40,583 nt of DNA, taken from NCBI GenBank assembly GCA_011389885.1, contig JAABTK010000038.1:1-40583 (forward strand). The letters are read 5' to 3'. Under the pieces are notes generated by a model, which worked only from the letters and a program-made list of their open reading frames with translations, was not told the DNA's origin and did not search any database. Source of the DNA: Gammaproteobacteria bacterium (GTDB lineage Bacteria; Pseudomonadota; Gammaproteobacteria; Chromatiales; Chromatiaceae). The stretch's first letter is position 1; the number at the start of each line of letters is the position of its first letter. The translations under genes and the position numbers were made by a program. Below, one piece after another: positions 15,891-23,980 of the stretch.

Positions 15891-16748
15891 TCACGGCTCA
15901 GGCTTAACGGGAGCTTGAGTCCGCAGTCGGTCTGCGTTGTTATGAAGGAAGTTGCTCGCCGGCTCGACAGCCGTTTTTGACCTATTTGCCCTGTCTGTCC
16001 AATCCTTGGCAGATGCCCTTTGCGGCGTCGCGCATTCGACAAACTCTACTAGACCGCTCAGGCGGGCTAGCGCAGGACGATAATCCGGCTTCTGTTCCAG
16101 CGCCTCGTTGTAAAACCGGCAAGCCTGCTCCCACTTCATTTCGCTTTCACAGATTACCCCGTGGTGGTAGGCGATGCGCCAAGCCGGCGCACCCAATCGC
16201 CCTGCCATGCCCAACGCGCTGCGCGCACCCTGAAAGTTGCCGAGAGCGAATTGGGTCATAGCCATGGTCTCGCGCAAGTGCGGGTGATCCGGGGCAAGCA
16301 TGATTTGGCGTTGCAACAGGTCGTTACAGAGCCGGGCGTTCCCCTCTTCCAGGGCAATGTGGCATCTCAGGATAGCCGCTTCGACATGCTCGCCGTGCTG
16401 GGCCAGGAGCTGATCGAGCAGAATCTGCGCCTTTTGGGCATTACCCCGCTCATAACCCATCACTGCACTCGCCATGATGATACGGGGATGATTGGGGAAT
16501 TCGACCTGCAGGCGTTCGACCTCGCGAAGAATCCGGTCGCAATCAATCGTCTTATATCCTGCTCGCCAGATCTCTTGGCAAGAGCCATTTTTATCGGCTT
16601 CGATGTTGTACAGGATCAGCATCTGATCGAGGCGTTCGTCCGGATCCGGACGCATCTGTCGCTGGTGGTCCAGTCCGCTACAGGCGGCTAAAGTCAAGGA
16701 AAGAGCAGCGACACCCCAAAAGCGCGGCCAAATAAAACGATTTATCAC
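15891..16748 (-). CDS. tadD: TPR lipoprotein TadD
   Basis: A 285-residue protein with a lipoprotein signal ending LTLAAC (lipidation at Cys23), followed by helical tetratricopeptide-type sequence. Examples are the segments around NHPRIIMASAVMGYERGNAQ, AAILRCHIALEEGNARL and HLRETMAMTQFALGNFQGA. TadD proteins are periplasm-facing TPR lipoproteins that help the Tad secretin assemble or localise. It overlaps the secretin gene stop by 4 bases, supporting a functional pair. The last 40 residues are not TPR-like. Naming rests on lipobox, TPRs and position. Confidence 0.8.
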   Translation of the reverse strand: MINRFIWPRFWGVAALSLTLAACSGLDHQRQMRPDPDERLDQMLILYNIEADKNGSCQEIWRAGYKTIDCDRILREVERLQVEFPNHPRIIMASAVMGYERGNAQKAQILLDQLLAQHGEHVEAAILRCHIALEEGNARLCNDLLQRQIMLAPDHPHLRETMAMTQFALGNFQGARSALGMAGRLGAPAWRIAYHHGVICESEMKWEQACRFYNEALEQKPDYRPALARLSGLVEFVECATPQRASAKDWTDRANRSKTAVEPASNFLHNNADRLRTQAPVKPEP

Positions 16749-18733
16749 AGCAGATCATCCTCTGTCGGTTTCATGTTTGCCCGCGCCGGGTCCAGACTTT
16801 TTGACAGCTCGCTGGGGTGGGGGCGGCCCACGGCGGCCTCAAGGAGGTGGCGCGGCGTGGGGAATTGCCACAAGGCGAGGTTATCCGTTGGTTCACGCAC
16901 AATGGTGGGTGTCACGATGATCACCAACTCCAGATCTTCATCGGCCTTGGCGTGGGATTGCGCCAAGCTGCCGAGCAATGGCAGGCGATGCACGCCCGGG
17001 GTGTATTGCTGATCATCCGAGATTTGCCGTGAAATCAACCCGGCAATGACCAGCGGCCGGCCGTCCCTTGTGCGCATTGTCGTCTCCAGTGAACGGGTGT
17101 TGAAGGCGGTTGTGTTCAACGTGGATCCTGTAGATTGGGCGATCTCGCGGGTCAACTGAGAGTCGGGCATGGTTACCATCGGGTTAACATCCAGTGTTAT
17201 TCGGTCGTTTTCGTCCACCATGGGGCGCACCGATAACTGGATGCCGAACTTCTGGAACTGGGTGCCGGCATATACACCCGCGGCAAGTCCCTCCTTGCGC
17301 TCGTCGCTGCCCTGGGCGCCAGACGGCGTAAACGCGACAGGCACCGGAATCTCCCCGCCGACCTGAAACACGGCAGGCTCTCCGGCCAGCACCGTCAATG
17401 TAGGGCGGGACAGGGTGTGGGAAATGCCCTCTTTCTCCATTAGTGAAAAAAGCAGGTCGAAGGCGAAATCGGTGGCGCCCACCTGAATCTGACTGGTCAG
17501 CGTGCCGCTCAACACCTCCAGCGCGCCCTCTATGGCGGAGCTGCCGATCAGGCTGACGGCACCGCTGGGTTCGGCGGTTTTTCCCTGAAAGGCATCGGTC
17601 ACCAAGGTCGCGCTGGGTTCCCAGTTTTTGAATCGCGTGCGGTTGATCTCATGCATCTGCACAGCGATTCGCACCTGGGGAAGGTCGGCTACATCGATCA
17701 TGGAGAGGATGCGACCATCCGCGATCGAGAGCAGCTTGGAACGCCCGATATTGCTCTGAATTCGGTTATGCAGGCTGTCGCCACGACCGCCGTAGCTGCC
17801 ACCGAATAATTGGTTGTTCCTGCCTTGGACATTCGAGAGCAATCCGCCCGACTCGTTCGCGAGCACTTCGATTTCCTGGTCCAGCATGTTCTCGGAACCA
17901 AGAAACAAGCGTGAGGCGACACTCAGGACGCGAACCAGGGTGATCTGGTCTCTGACCTCGCCCTCCAGCAAGAGCGTGTCGCTGTCATCGTTGTCAAGGT
18001 CCCCATGCACTATGCGACGGACTGTAACCTTCTCGCCGCCGATACCGCGAATGGCCTGCTGAATCTTCTCCTCCGACGACAGCGGCAGTTCTTCAACCTT
18101 GATCAAGTTGAGAATGGCGGATCTCGGCTCGATGTCGAGCGCGTTGTCGGACACCCGAAAATCGGCGTCCTGGCCGGGCCGACCCCCTTGCATAAGCACT
18201 GGTGTGGCCGTTTCGGCGCCAGCCCCCATGTAGGCGCGGGCCGCGTTTTCCGCAGCTATTTTAAATTTGACCGTAGGCGCCCTTCCGCGCAGGATCAACG
18301 CAGCGCGATCCGGCGCCAATTCGACCCGAATACTGGGGTGAATCTCGCGCAGCGCCTGCTTCAGTACCGTGAGATCTTCTATGACATTAAATATGAACGA
18401 GTTATTGGTGCCGTCGGCGTACCAGACCATTAGGCTGGTGCGACCGACCGATTGGGCCAGAACGAGTGCCTCCCGCGTCGAAAGCAGTTCGACTTGCATC
18501 ACCTGCTCGCTGCCCACCGCAAGGCGATCAATTTCTCTGTCGAACACCAAGCGGGTGTGAGTCCAGCGAATTAGATCACGAATATCGGCCGAACGTAGAC
18601 CACCGGCGGTTTCTACATAGGCCAGTCCTTTGGACTCTTGCGGCTTGCCTGCTGCGGCGAGCGGGCCGCTGGAGAGCGCAAGCGCCGCTGCGAGAGCTGC
18701 AATGCGCATACTTCTTTTTTCTGCTACGCTCAT
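16745..18733 (-). CDS. rcpA: Tad outer-membrane secretin RcpA/CpaC
   Basis: A 662-residue exported protein with a signal peptide (RIAALAAALALSSGPLAAAG). An internal start at Met9 is equally plausible. N-domains around residues 35-150 (SADIRDLIRWTHTRLVFD, VMQVELLSTREAL) are of the pilus-secretin N-terminal type. The C-terminal secretin core runs from about 340 to 620 with VAVQMHEINRTRFKNW, SRPTLTVLAGEPAVFQVGGE, and the closing block PLVIAGLISRQ ... PLLGSLAQSH. It forms the pilus outer-membrane channel. At 662 residues it is longer than most CpaC/RcpA proteins. The extra length lies in the middle (about 160-330), including a Gly/Asn-rich piece near QGRNNQLFGGSYGG. Confidence 0.9.
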   Translation of the reverse strand: MSVAEKRSMRIAALAAALALSSGPLAAAGKPQESKGLAYVETAGGLRSADIRDLIRWTHTRLVFDREIDRLAVGSEQVMQVELLSTREALVLAQSVGRTSLMVWYADGTNNSFIFNVIEDLTVLKQALREIHPSIRVELAPDRAALILRGRAPTVKFKIAAENAARAYMGAGAETATPVLMQGGRPGQDADFRVSDNALDIEPRSAILNLIKVEELPLSSEEKIQQAIRGIGGEKVTVRRIVHGDLDNDDSDTLLLEGEVRDQITLVRVLSVASRLFLGSENMLDQEIEVLANESGGLLSNVQGRNNQLFGGSYGGRGDSLHNRIQSNIGRSKLLSIADGRILSMIDVADLPQVRIAVQMHEINRTRFKNWEPSATLVTDAFQGKTAEPSGAVSLIGSSAIEGALEVLSGTLTSQIQVGATDFAFDLLFSLMEKEGISHTLSRPTLTVLAGEPAVFQVGGEIPVPVAFTPSGAQGSDERKEGLAAGVYAGTQFQKFGIQLSVRPMVDENDRITLDVNPMVTMPDSQLTREIAQSTGSTLNTTAFNTRSLETTMRTRDGRPLVIAGLISRQISDDQQYTPGVHRLPLLGSLAQSHAKADEDLELVIIVTPTIVREPTDNLALWQFPTPRHLLEAAVGRPHPSELSKSLDPARANMKPTEDDLL

Positions 18734-18835
18734 GTTGTTTGCCCCTGCGAATTTTTGTTGAAAAAAAAAGCCTATTACCCATCTCCGGCGCCGCCACTCC
18801 CTGCATGGCTCGCCTGGAAAGCCCAGTTCATGCGG

Positions 18836-19591
18836 TCAGTCGATGAAGCGACCGGTTTCAACGTCGCACTGGGGGTTTCGCAGTTCGATTCGCCTGTTTT
18901 GCTTCTGGCCCAGGGGCGTTCGATTGCTGGCGATGGGTTGCGTTTCGCCGAAACCCTTCAGGCTGATTTTGGAAGAGTCAAAGCCGAGGTCGCGTAGGAG
19001 TTGTGCTGCGCTTTGCGCTCGCTCTTCCGACAGCGCCTGATTGTATGCTTCCGTGGCTCTGGAGTCGGTGTGTCCAATAACGACTAACTCTCTGACATCC
19101 TTCCCGTATCGGGTAAGCTCCGCGACTCTTCGGAGATCTTTGCGCATCGGCCCGGTCAGCTCGGCACGCGCAGTCTTGAAGCCTGAACTCTGGACATGCA
19201 ACGGCAATACCGGACAACCTCCGCAGGCGCCCGCGCAGGAACTGTCGCCTTGCCTCGTTCGGGTGTCAGGACAGGGGTCCTTGTAGTCTGCTACCCCATC
19301 TCCATCGGAATCGCGCGAGCAGCCCTCCCAGGTTACTGCTGCTTCTGTTGGGGTATCGGGGCAGTTGTCCCAATAATCCTTGATGCCATCTTGGTCTTGA
19401 TCACCGGCTGCTTCCGCCAGATCCAGCACTCGACCGTCGCTACAGTCCAGCTTGTGAACGCCGTCCGGCGCTATAACAGCCCGACAGTAGGTGTAATTAG
19501 GCTGGTATCCCTGCCAGACCTCTCCCATCGCAGAGAAAGCCGTGGCGTGATAGAAAAGGGTCATCATTGTGAGCAGTGCTATGACAAACAT
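18836..19591 (-). CDS. OmpA-family protein with thrombospondin type 3 repeats
   Basis: A 251-residue exported protein with signal peptide MFVIALLTMMTLFYHATAF. Two calcium-binding TSP3-type repeats lie at about 85-130 (DQDQDGIKDYWDNCPDTP and DSDGDGVADYKDPCPDT). The C-terminal OmpA/peptidoglycan-binding domain is at about 160-245 (ELVVIGHTDSRATE, then SEERAQSAAQLL, then KGFGETQPIASN and RRIEL). It has no beta-barrel, so it probably bridges the outer membrane and cell wall. AAGGAG sits 7 bases before the ATG. It is the first gene of the Tad-like operon and lies 102 bases before the secretin, so it likely anchors the appendage (inference). Confidence 0.88.
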   Translation of the reverse strand: MFVIALLTMMTLFYHATAFSAMGEVWQGYQPNYTYCRAVIAPDGVHKLDCSDGRVLDLAEAAGDQDQDGIKDYWDNCPDTPTEAAVTWEGCSRDSDGDGVADYKDPCPDTRTRQGDSSCAGACGGCPVLPLHVQSSGFKTARAELTGPMRKDLRRVAELTRYGKDVRELVVIGHTDSRATEAYNQALSEERAQSAAQLLRDLGFDSSKISLKGFGETQPIASNRTPLGQKQNRRIELRNPQCDVETGRFID

Positions 19592-19735
19592 GCGGAACTC
19601 CTTTTGAATGCCTTACGGAATGCCTTACAGAGCGCGCCGAGGCGGAAATCGTCGTTCTGGTCAGGCCCCGGCCAAGTCGCCGAGGGCGTTGCGGCGCGTT
19701 GTGCGGCCTTGGATGCCTCGCCGTTGATCCCAAAG

Positions 19736-19777
19736 ACTAAAGCAGTAACGTTGAACCCACGTTGAGCGGCTGTGAGA
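19736..19777 (-). promoter_or_regulatory. Putative BTAD/SARP-type operator-promoter of the Tad-like operon
   Basis: Plus-strand heptamers CGTTGAA (19749-19755) and CGTTGAG (19760-19766) have an 11-bp period. A degenerate unit TGTGAGA follows in phase at 19771-19777. Read toward the minus-strand operon, a -10-like TTTAGT (19736-19741) follows the repeats after 7 bases. The first gene starts at 19591. The site also lies 46 bases before the divergent regulator remnant at 19823. It is the counterpart of 9747-9790. Confidence 0.5.
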
Positions 19778-19822
19778 CAAGGCGTTTTCGGCCTTTATCG
19801 GCTATGCGATACTTGTCGGATC

Positions 19823-20950
19823 ATGAGTTCCGATGTCTCTGTTTCGCCCTTACTGCGCGCTCGCCTGCTGGGAACGCCCGAGTTTTCTCTCGACGGACAT
19901 CCGCTGCAGTGGCCGCTCTACCCCAAGCTGCAAGCCCTGTTGACCTAACCGCGGATGGAGGGCGGTCGCCGGCATTGCCGCGAGGGCCAGGCCGAGCGGT
20001 TCTGGCCGGAGCAGGATTCGGCTGCTGCGCTGCGCAATCTGCGGGTGGCGCTGCCCCATCTGTGGCGCGCGTTGGGGTCCGCGGCTGTCCGGTTGCTGTG
20101 GGTGGAGCGCCGGGCGGCCGGTCTGGCCCCGGCGCCGCCGGTGGATGCGCTGGAGTTCGCGGCGCCGCTGGATGCCGCGGTCACGGCGACTGTGCTGGAG
20201 GGCCGCGCGGCCCTTTACCGCGGGGCCGGCGGACGAGCCCTATCGCGAGCGGCGCCGGGTCACGGTGCTCTCGCTGCGCCTGCAACGTTCGGCCGCCACC
20301 GCGCTGGAGATCATGCAGCAGGTGGAAGACCGCCTGCGCGCCACCGGCGCCGCTGGTTTGGACAGGGGTGTTCGGCGGCCGCCGCTCTCGCGAGGGCGAT
20401 GCGCGGCGGGCGGTGCAGCTGGGCTGCGGGCGGTGTGCGAGGACTGGGACCAAGCCCCGGGGCTGCGCCCGGGGACCGGGGTGTACAGCGGGCTGGTGCT
20501 GAGCGGGGCGGATCGCGGGCCGCAGCCCGAGGACGTCGGCCTGGTGGCCGGTTGCGCCGCCGAACTGGCCGCGGCGGCGGGAGAGGTGCGGATCAGCGCC
20601 GCCGCCGGGGGCCTGGCGGGCGATGCCGCGGGACATCTGCTGGCCTCGGTGCTGCGGTTCGCCGACGGCGTGCCCCGGTTGCTGGGGGAGCTGACCCGCT
20701 CCCTGCAGCAACGGGCCGCGGGCGAATCCCCCGGCGCCCTGGCCGCCGCCCGGCAACAGGCCGAGCGCCAGGGCTCCGCCTACCTCGGCCTGCGCGCTGC
20801 CTTGCTCTAGGCCCGGCAGGGCCAGCAACAACACCGCCCCAACGAGGCCCGAGCACCCTCCTCGAGGCCCTGAACCAATGGCCCCGCGACGGCCTCCGAC
20901 TCTGGCTGCAAGACGAGGCCGATGCGCTTTGCAAGCAGGAGAGCGGGTAG
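19823..20950 (+). pseudogene. Degraded BTAD/nucleotide-cyclase-type transcriptional regulator
   Basis: ATG 19823 opens LRARLLGTPEFSLDGHPLQW, typical of the DNA-binding N-terminus of BTAD/SARP-like regulators. An in-frame TAA at 19946 interrupts it. The same frame resumes with AERFWPEQDSAAALRNLRVAL (DNA-binding/BTAD region) up to about 20230. The frame then shifts: DEPYRERRRVTVLSLRL (about 20232) recalls the start of a class III cyclase homology domain. GGRRSREGDARRAVQLG (about 20370) is in a third frame. LRPGTGVYSGLVLSG returns to the second frame, which ends at TAG 20808. A tail LLEALNQWPRDGLRLWLQDE in the first frame ends at 20950. The ATPase/TPR middle of such large regulators appears deleted. 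It is divergent from the Tad-like operon and is its likely former activator. Confidence 0.65.
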
Positions 20951-21131
20951 CGGGGTGGCCAAAGGCGGTCTCTATTCATTAAGCTACTGTCGTAAGCCCT
21001 CAGCGCCGCGCCTTTCAGAACGATAGGGCCATTCTCGGGATTTTGCTGCGCTCCTGGTATGCTGGCAGACTGGTAGAGAGCGCACAAAGTCAGGGGGATG
21101 TTGTGACCAATTGCGGCGACACGATACCCAC

Positions 21132-21290
21132 TTATACCAATCCCCGCTCCCCGTCTTCCTTTTTTGGCGACGGAGGTCTCGACCGCGCTTGGCCGGTTTC
21201 AATCGGCGACCCAGCTTCTTTTCGAGTTCCACCAGTGCTTGCTCGCCCATCAACGGGCGTCCGATGCTCTGCCCCTTTGCCAAAGCGGCT
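21132..21290 (-). pseudogene. REP-associated (Y1) transposase, C-terminal remnant
   Basis: Minus-strand sequence reads SIGRPLMGEQALVELEKKLG then RRLKPAKRGR. A one-base shift is needed to continue RPPSPKKEDGERGLV to a stop at 21132. The GRPL....FV..LE..LGR.L.P.K.GR pattern is what I recall for the C-terminus of RAYT/IS200-like REP transposases. The catalytic HUH and Tyr regions are missing. REP-like palindromes occur at 21, 1168 and 23953. Confidence 0.5.
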
Positions 21291-21451
21291 AGCGAAACGC
21301 CGCCGACCAATCCTTGTAAGCGGATGCGCTTGGTTAATCCGGGGCTCCGCATCCAAAAGAAGACGGTCGAGTGTATAATCCGCCCGCTGCCATAGGCGGG
21401 CACGACCTGACGGCCTTTGGAGCCCTCGTTGAACACCGTGAGAATCAGCCG

Positions 21452-22198
21452 ATGAAGCCCCCTAAGCCCCCTAAGCCCCCCAAGTCCCTGCTGCGCAAGA
21501 TCGGCCGCGCCATCGCGGACTATGCCATGATCCGCGAGGGCGATCGGATCCTGCTGGGCGTGTCCGGCGGCAAGGATTCGCTGACGCTGCTGCACCTGCT
21601 GCGGCACTTGCGCAGCTATGCGCCGGTGCGCTTCGAGTTGGGGGCGATTACGGTGGACCCGGGGGCGGAGGGTTTCGACCCGCAGGGGCTGAAGGGCTAT
21701 TACCAGTCCCTGGAAATCCCCTATTTCTACCGTGAGCAGGCGATTATGGAGGAGGCCAAGCGCAACCTGGAGGGCGATTCCTTTTGCGCCTATTGCGCCC
21801 GCATGAAGCGGGGCATTATGTACACCACCTGCCGCGAGCAGGGCTACAACGTGCTGGCGCTGGCCCAGCACCTAGACGACCTGGCGGAGAGCCTAATGAT
21901 GTCCCTGTTCCACGGCGGTCAGCTGCGCACCATGAAGGCCCACTACCTGAACGACGCCGGGGATATTCGCATCATCCGGCCGCTGGTCTATTGCCGTGAG
22001 ACCCAGACCGCCGCCTTTGCCGCCGCGGCGCAGTTGCCGGTGATCCCCGATAGTTGCCCGGCCTGCTTCACCGCGCCTACCCAGCGCGCGTACATGAAGC
22101 AACTGCTGGCGCGCGAGGAAGGCCGCAACAAGCACCTGTTGGCCAACATGCTGCACGCCATGAAGCCGCTAATGGACGAGACGCCGCCGGAGGGCTGA
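21452..22198 (+). CDS. ttcA: tRNA 2-thiocytidine synthetase family protein TtcA
   Basis: An ATP-dependent sulfur transferase that thiolates cytidine 32 in certain tRNAs, in the cytosol. The PP-loop is SGGKDS (38-43). CAYC (Cys112/115) and a later Cys pair in DSCPAC (202/205) supply the iron-sulfur ligands of the TtcA group. RRGI-like MKRGIMY and IIRPLVYCRE match the family blocks. ATG 21452 gives 248 residues, shorter than the roughly 310 of the E. coli enzyme. A longer frame from 21371 would add 27 residues without family character. The start encodes an unusual KPPKPPKPPK run from a CCCCCTAAG tandem. It stands alone, with no clear Shine-Dalgarno. Confidence 0.85.
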   Translation: MKPPKPPKPPKSLLRKIGRAIADYAMIREGDRILLGVSGGKDSLTLLHLLRHLRSYAPVRFELGAITVDPGAEGFDPQGLKGYYQSLEIPYFYREQAIMEEAKRNLEGDSFCAYCARMKRGIMYTTCREQGYNVLALAQHLDDLAESLMMSLFHGGQLRTMKAHYLNDAGDIRIIRPLVYCRETQTAAFAAAAQLPVIPDSCPACFTAPTQRAYMKQLLAREEGRNKHLLANMLHAMKPLMDETPPEG

Positions 22199-22298
22199 GG
22201 CCGGTTCGAGCGGATGGGACGGGTGGGGATTCGGTGTTCCCTCGGCGCCTTGAAAATGGTTCAATGGCGGCCCTTGTCGGTCGTTGGTCTGTGCTGAT

Positions 22299-23333
22299 AT
22301 GCCTCCTAGTGATTTATTGCGTTTTTCCGATCCGCCCTTGAGTCTCGATCCGCCCAAAAGGCGCGGCCCGTGGCGCAAGTTGGCCCTCATCGCGTTGCTG
22401 CCGATGGCCCTGCTGGCGGCCGCGGGCTGGTATGTGGCGGCGGCCGATAAGTTCGGTCCGGTAGGCGAGACCGGGGTGTTTCGCAGCGCCCAGCTCGACG
22501 CCGCGACCTTGGCCCGGCGGATCGAAGACCATCGACTGCGATCCTTGATCAACCTGCGCGGTCCGAACCCGGATAAGGCCTGGTATCGGGAACAAAAGGC
22601 CCTGCTGGAACGCCTGGACCTGCCCTACCGCGACATCCCGCTGCATGCGCGGCTGCTGCCGCCGCAGGAATTGCTGCACCAGTTGTACCGGGCGTTGGAC
22701 GAGCTGCCCCGCCCGATCCTGGTGCATTGCCTGCATGGCAATGACCGCGCCGGCCTGGCCTCGCTGGTGACGCGCCTGCGCGAGGCGGGCAGCTCGCTGG
22801 AAGACGCCGCAGGCGAGGTCTCGCCCTTGCGCGGCGCAGTGTTCCCCGACAGCGCCGGCAAGCAGTTATTGGCCCAATATCGTCAGTGGCTGGACAGTAA
22901 GGCGTTGGCGCACTCGCCGGAGCGGTTTCGGGATTTTGTTTTCGCGGGCTATCAGGACGCCTGGGGGAATTTCAAATACGCCCTGGAGCGGGTGGCCGGC
23001 CAGCGTGCGCCGGGCGCGGAGGCCATCAAGGCCCCGGCGCAAAGCGGATACCGCATCTCCGGTTGGGCCTTCGACCCGGAAACCCTGGCCCCGCCGACAA
23101 AAGTAGAGATCCTGCTCGAAGAGGAGCCCGCGGCGGAGACGGCCCCGGATCAGCCGCGCGCCGACGTGGTGCAGGCGCTGGGGCTGCAAGAGGCCCTGGG
23201 GAGCGGCTGGGAATTGCAGATGCCGCCGCTGGAGGCGGGCCGCTGCCGCGACCTGCGCCTGCGCCTGACCACCGCCAGCGGGCGGGTCTGGACCTCGCCG
23301 CCGGAAACCCGGCTCTGCCCGGCGGAGGCCTGA
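22299..23333 (+). CDS. Membrane-anchored dual-specificity phosphatase-like protein
   Basis: A 344-residue protein from ATG 22299; a TTG at 22284 is an alternative. One membrane helix (27-47, LALIALLPMALLAAAGW) anchors it, with the rest probably periplasmic. FRSAQL and LRSLINLRG (61-87) and the P-loop HCLHGNDRAG (143-152: Cys144 nucleophile, Arg150) match tyrosine/dual-specificity phosphatases of the DSP-like/SIW14 type. The general-acid loop is not certain. The C-terminal 90 residues (from GYRISGWAFDPETL) look like a beta-sandwich module (G-W-A-x-D-P..., R-x-D-V, G-W-E), so this is a fusion. It ends one base before folA starts, so the two are cotranscribed. Confidence 0.75.
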   Translation: MPPSDLLRFSDPPLSLDPPKRRGPWRKLALIALLPMALLAAAGWYVAAADKFGPVGETGVFRSAQLDAATLARRIEDHRLRSLINLRGPNPDKAWYREQKALLERLDLPYRDIPLHARLLPPQELLHQLYRALDELPRPILVHCLHGNDRAGLASLVTRLREAGSSLEDAAGEVSPLRGAVFPDSAGKQLLAQYRQWLDSKALAHSPERFRDFVFAGYQDAWGNFKYALERVAGQRAPGAEAIKAPAQSGYRISGWAFDPETLAPPTKVEILLEEEPAAETAPDQPRADVVQALGLQEALGSGWELQMPPLEAGRCRDLRLRLTTASGRVWTSPPETRLCPAEA

Positions 23334-23334
23334 G

Positions 23335-23841
23335 GTGGGCGCGCCGGCGCTGTCCATAATCGCCGCAATGACCGAAAACCGGCTAATCGGCCGCGACGGC
23401 CGCCTGCCCTGGCGCCTGCCCGCGGACCTAAGGCACTTCAAGGCCCTGACCCTGGGCAAGCCGATCCTGATGGGGCGACGCACCTGGGAATCCCTGCCCG
23501 GCCTGCTGCCGAATCGGCGCCATCTCGTGATCAGCCGCCGGCCCGAATTCACCGCCGCCGGGGCGGAGACCGCCGATTCCCTAGAGGCCGGCATCGCCCT
23601 GGCCGCCGCGGCCGAAGAGATTATGATTATCGGCGGGGCCGAGGTCTATCGCCAGGCGCTGCCCTTGGCTGAGCGCATGCACCTGACCCTGATCCATACC
23701 CAATTGGACGGCGACGCCTGGTTTCCCGAGTACGCCCCGAGCCAATGGCGGGAGACCAGCCGCGAACGCCGCCCGGCGGATACGCGCAACGCCTACGCCT
23801 TGAGCTTCGTGTCGCTGGTGCGCAGGCCCGGCGGCGGTTAG
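23335..23841 (+). CDS. folA: Dihydrofolate reductase
   Basis: A 168-residue cytosolic enzyme reducing dihydrofolate to tetrahydrofolate with NADPH. LSIIAAMTENRLIGRDGRLPW holds the Met20-loop type start (cut: AAMTENRLIGRDGRLPW). LPADLRHFKALTLGKPILMGRRTWESLP, shown here by its pieces LRHFKALT and LMGRRTWES, binds folate and NADPH. IMIIGGAEVYRQALP is the conserved G-G-x-x-[VI]-Y block. The start is GTG 23335, one base after the upstream stop. An ATG at 23368 would remove the essential first strand. Length is normal for chromosomal FolA. Confidence 0.95.
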   Translation: MGAPALSIIAAMTENRLIGRDGRLPWRLPADLRHFKALTLGKPILMGRRTWESLPGLLPNRRHLVISRRPEFTAAGAETADSLEAGIALAAAAEEIMIIGGAEVYRQALPLAERMHLTLIHTQLDGDAWFPEYAPSQWRETSRERRPADTRNAYALSFVSLVRRPGGG

Positions 23842-23882
23842 CGCCTTTACGCCTGCGCGTAACCAACGAAACAACAGTGGCT

Positions 23883-23922
23883 AGGAACGCAGGGCACGCA
23901 AAGCACCGCAGAGGGGTTTTTG
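23883..23922 (+). repeat. 'CGCAGGGC...CCGCAGAGG' dispersed repeat
   Basis: GGAACGCAGGGCACGCAAAG then CACCGCAGAGGGGTTTTT is one of several related copies in the window (32338-32427, 32670-32709, 32776-32850, 39985-40027). It lies in the 450-base gap between folA and the carbamoyltransferase, which otherwise holds only repeats. Confidence 0.55.
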
Positions 23923-23952
23923 CCGCCTCGTCCCAGCGCCGCCTAGCCGCCT

Positions 23953-23980
23953 GGAGTACAGCCCTCGGGCTGTGCGGTTC
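23953..23980 (+). repeat. REP-like palindrome, copy 3
   Basis: GGAGT followed by ACAGCCCTCGGGCTGT and GCGGTTC. It is the best-formed copy of the element at 21-46 and 1168-1190. Confidence 0.6.

Noticed and set aside
21427-21443. CGTTGAA followed by CGTGAGA upstream of ttcA as a third BTAD-type site
   Set aside because: Spacing is 10 bp, only one good heptamer is present, and the orientation toward ttcA differs; probably chance.
20984-21871. 295-residue minus-strand frame across the ttcA start
   Set aside because: Its right half is antisense to ttcA. Only the 21132-21290 part shows transposase-like residues, reported as a remnant.
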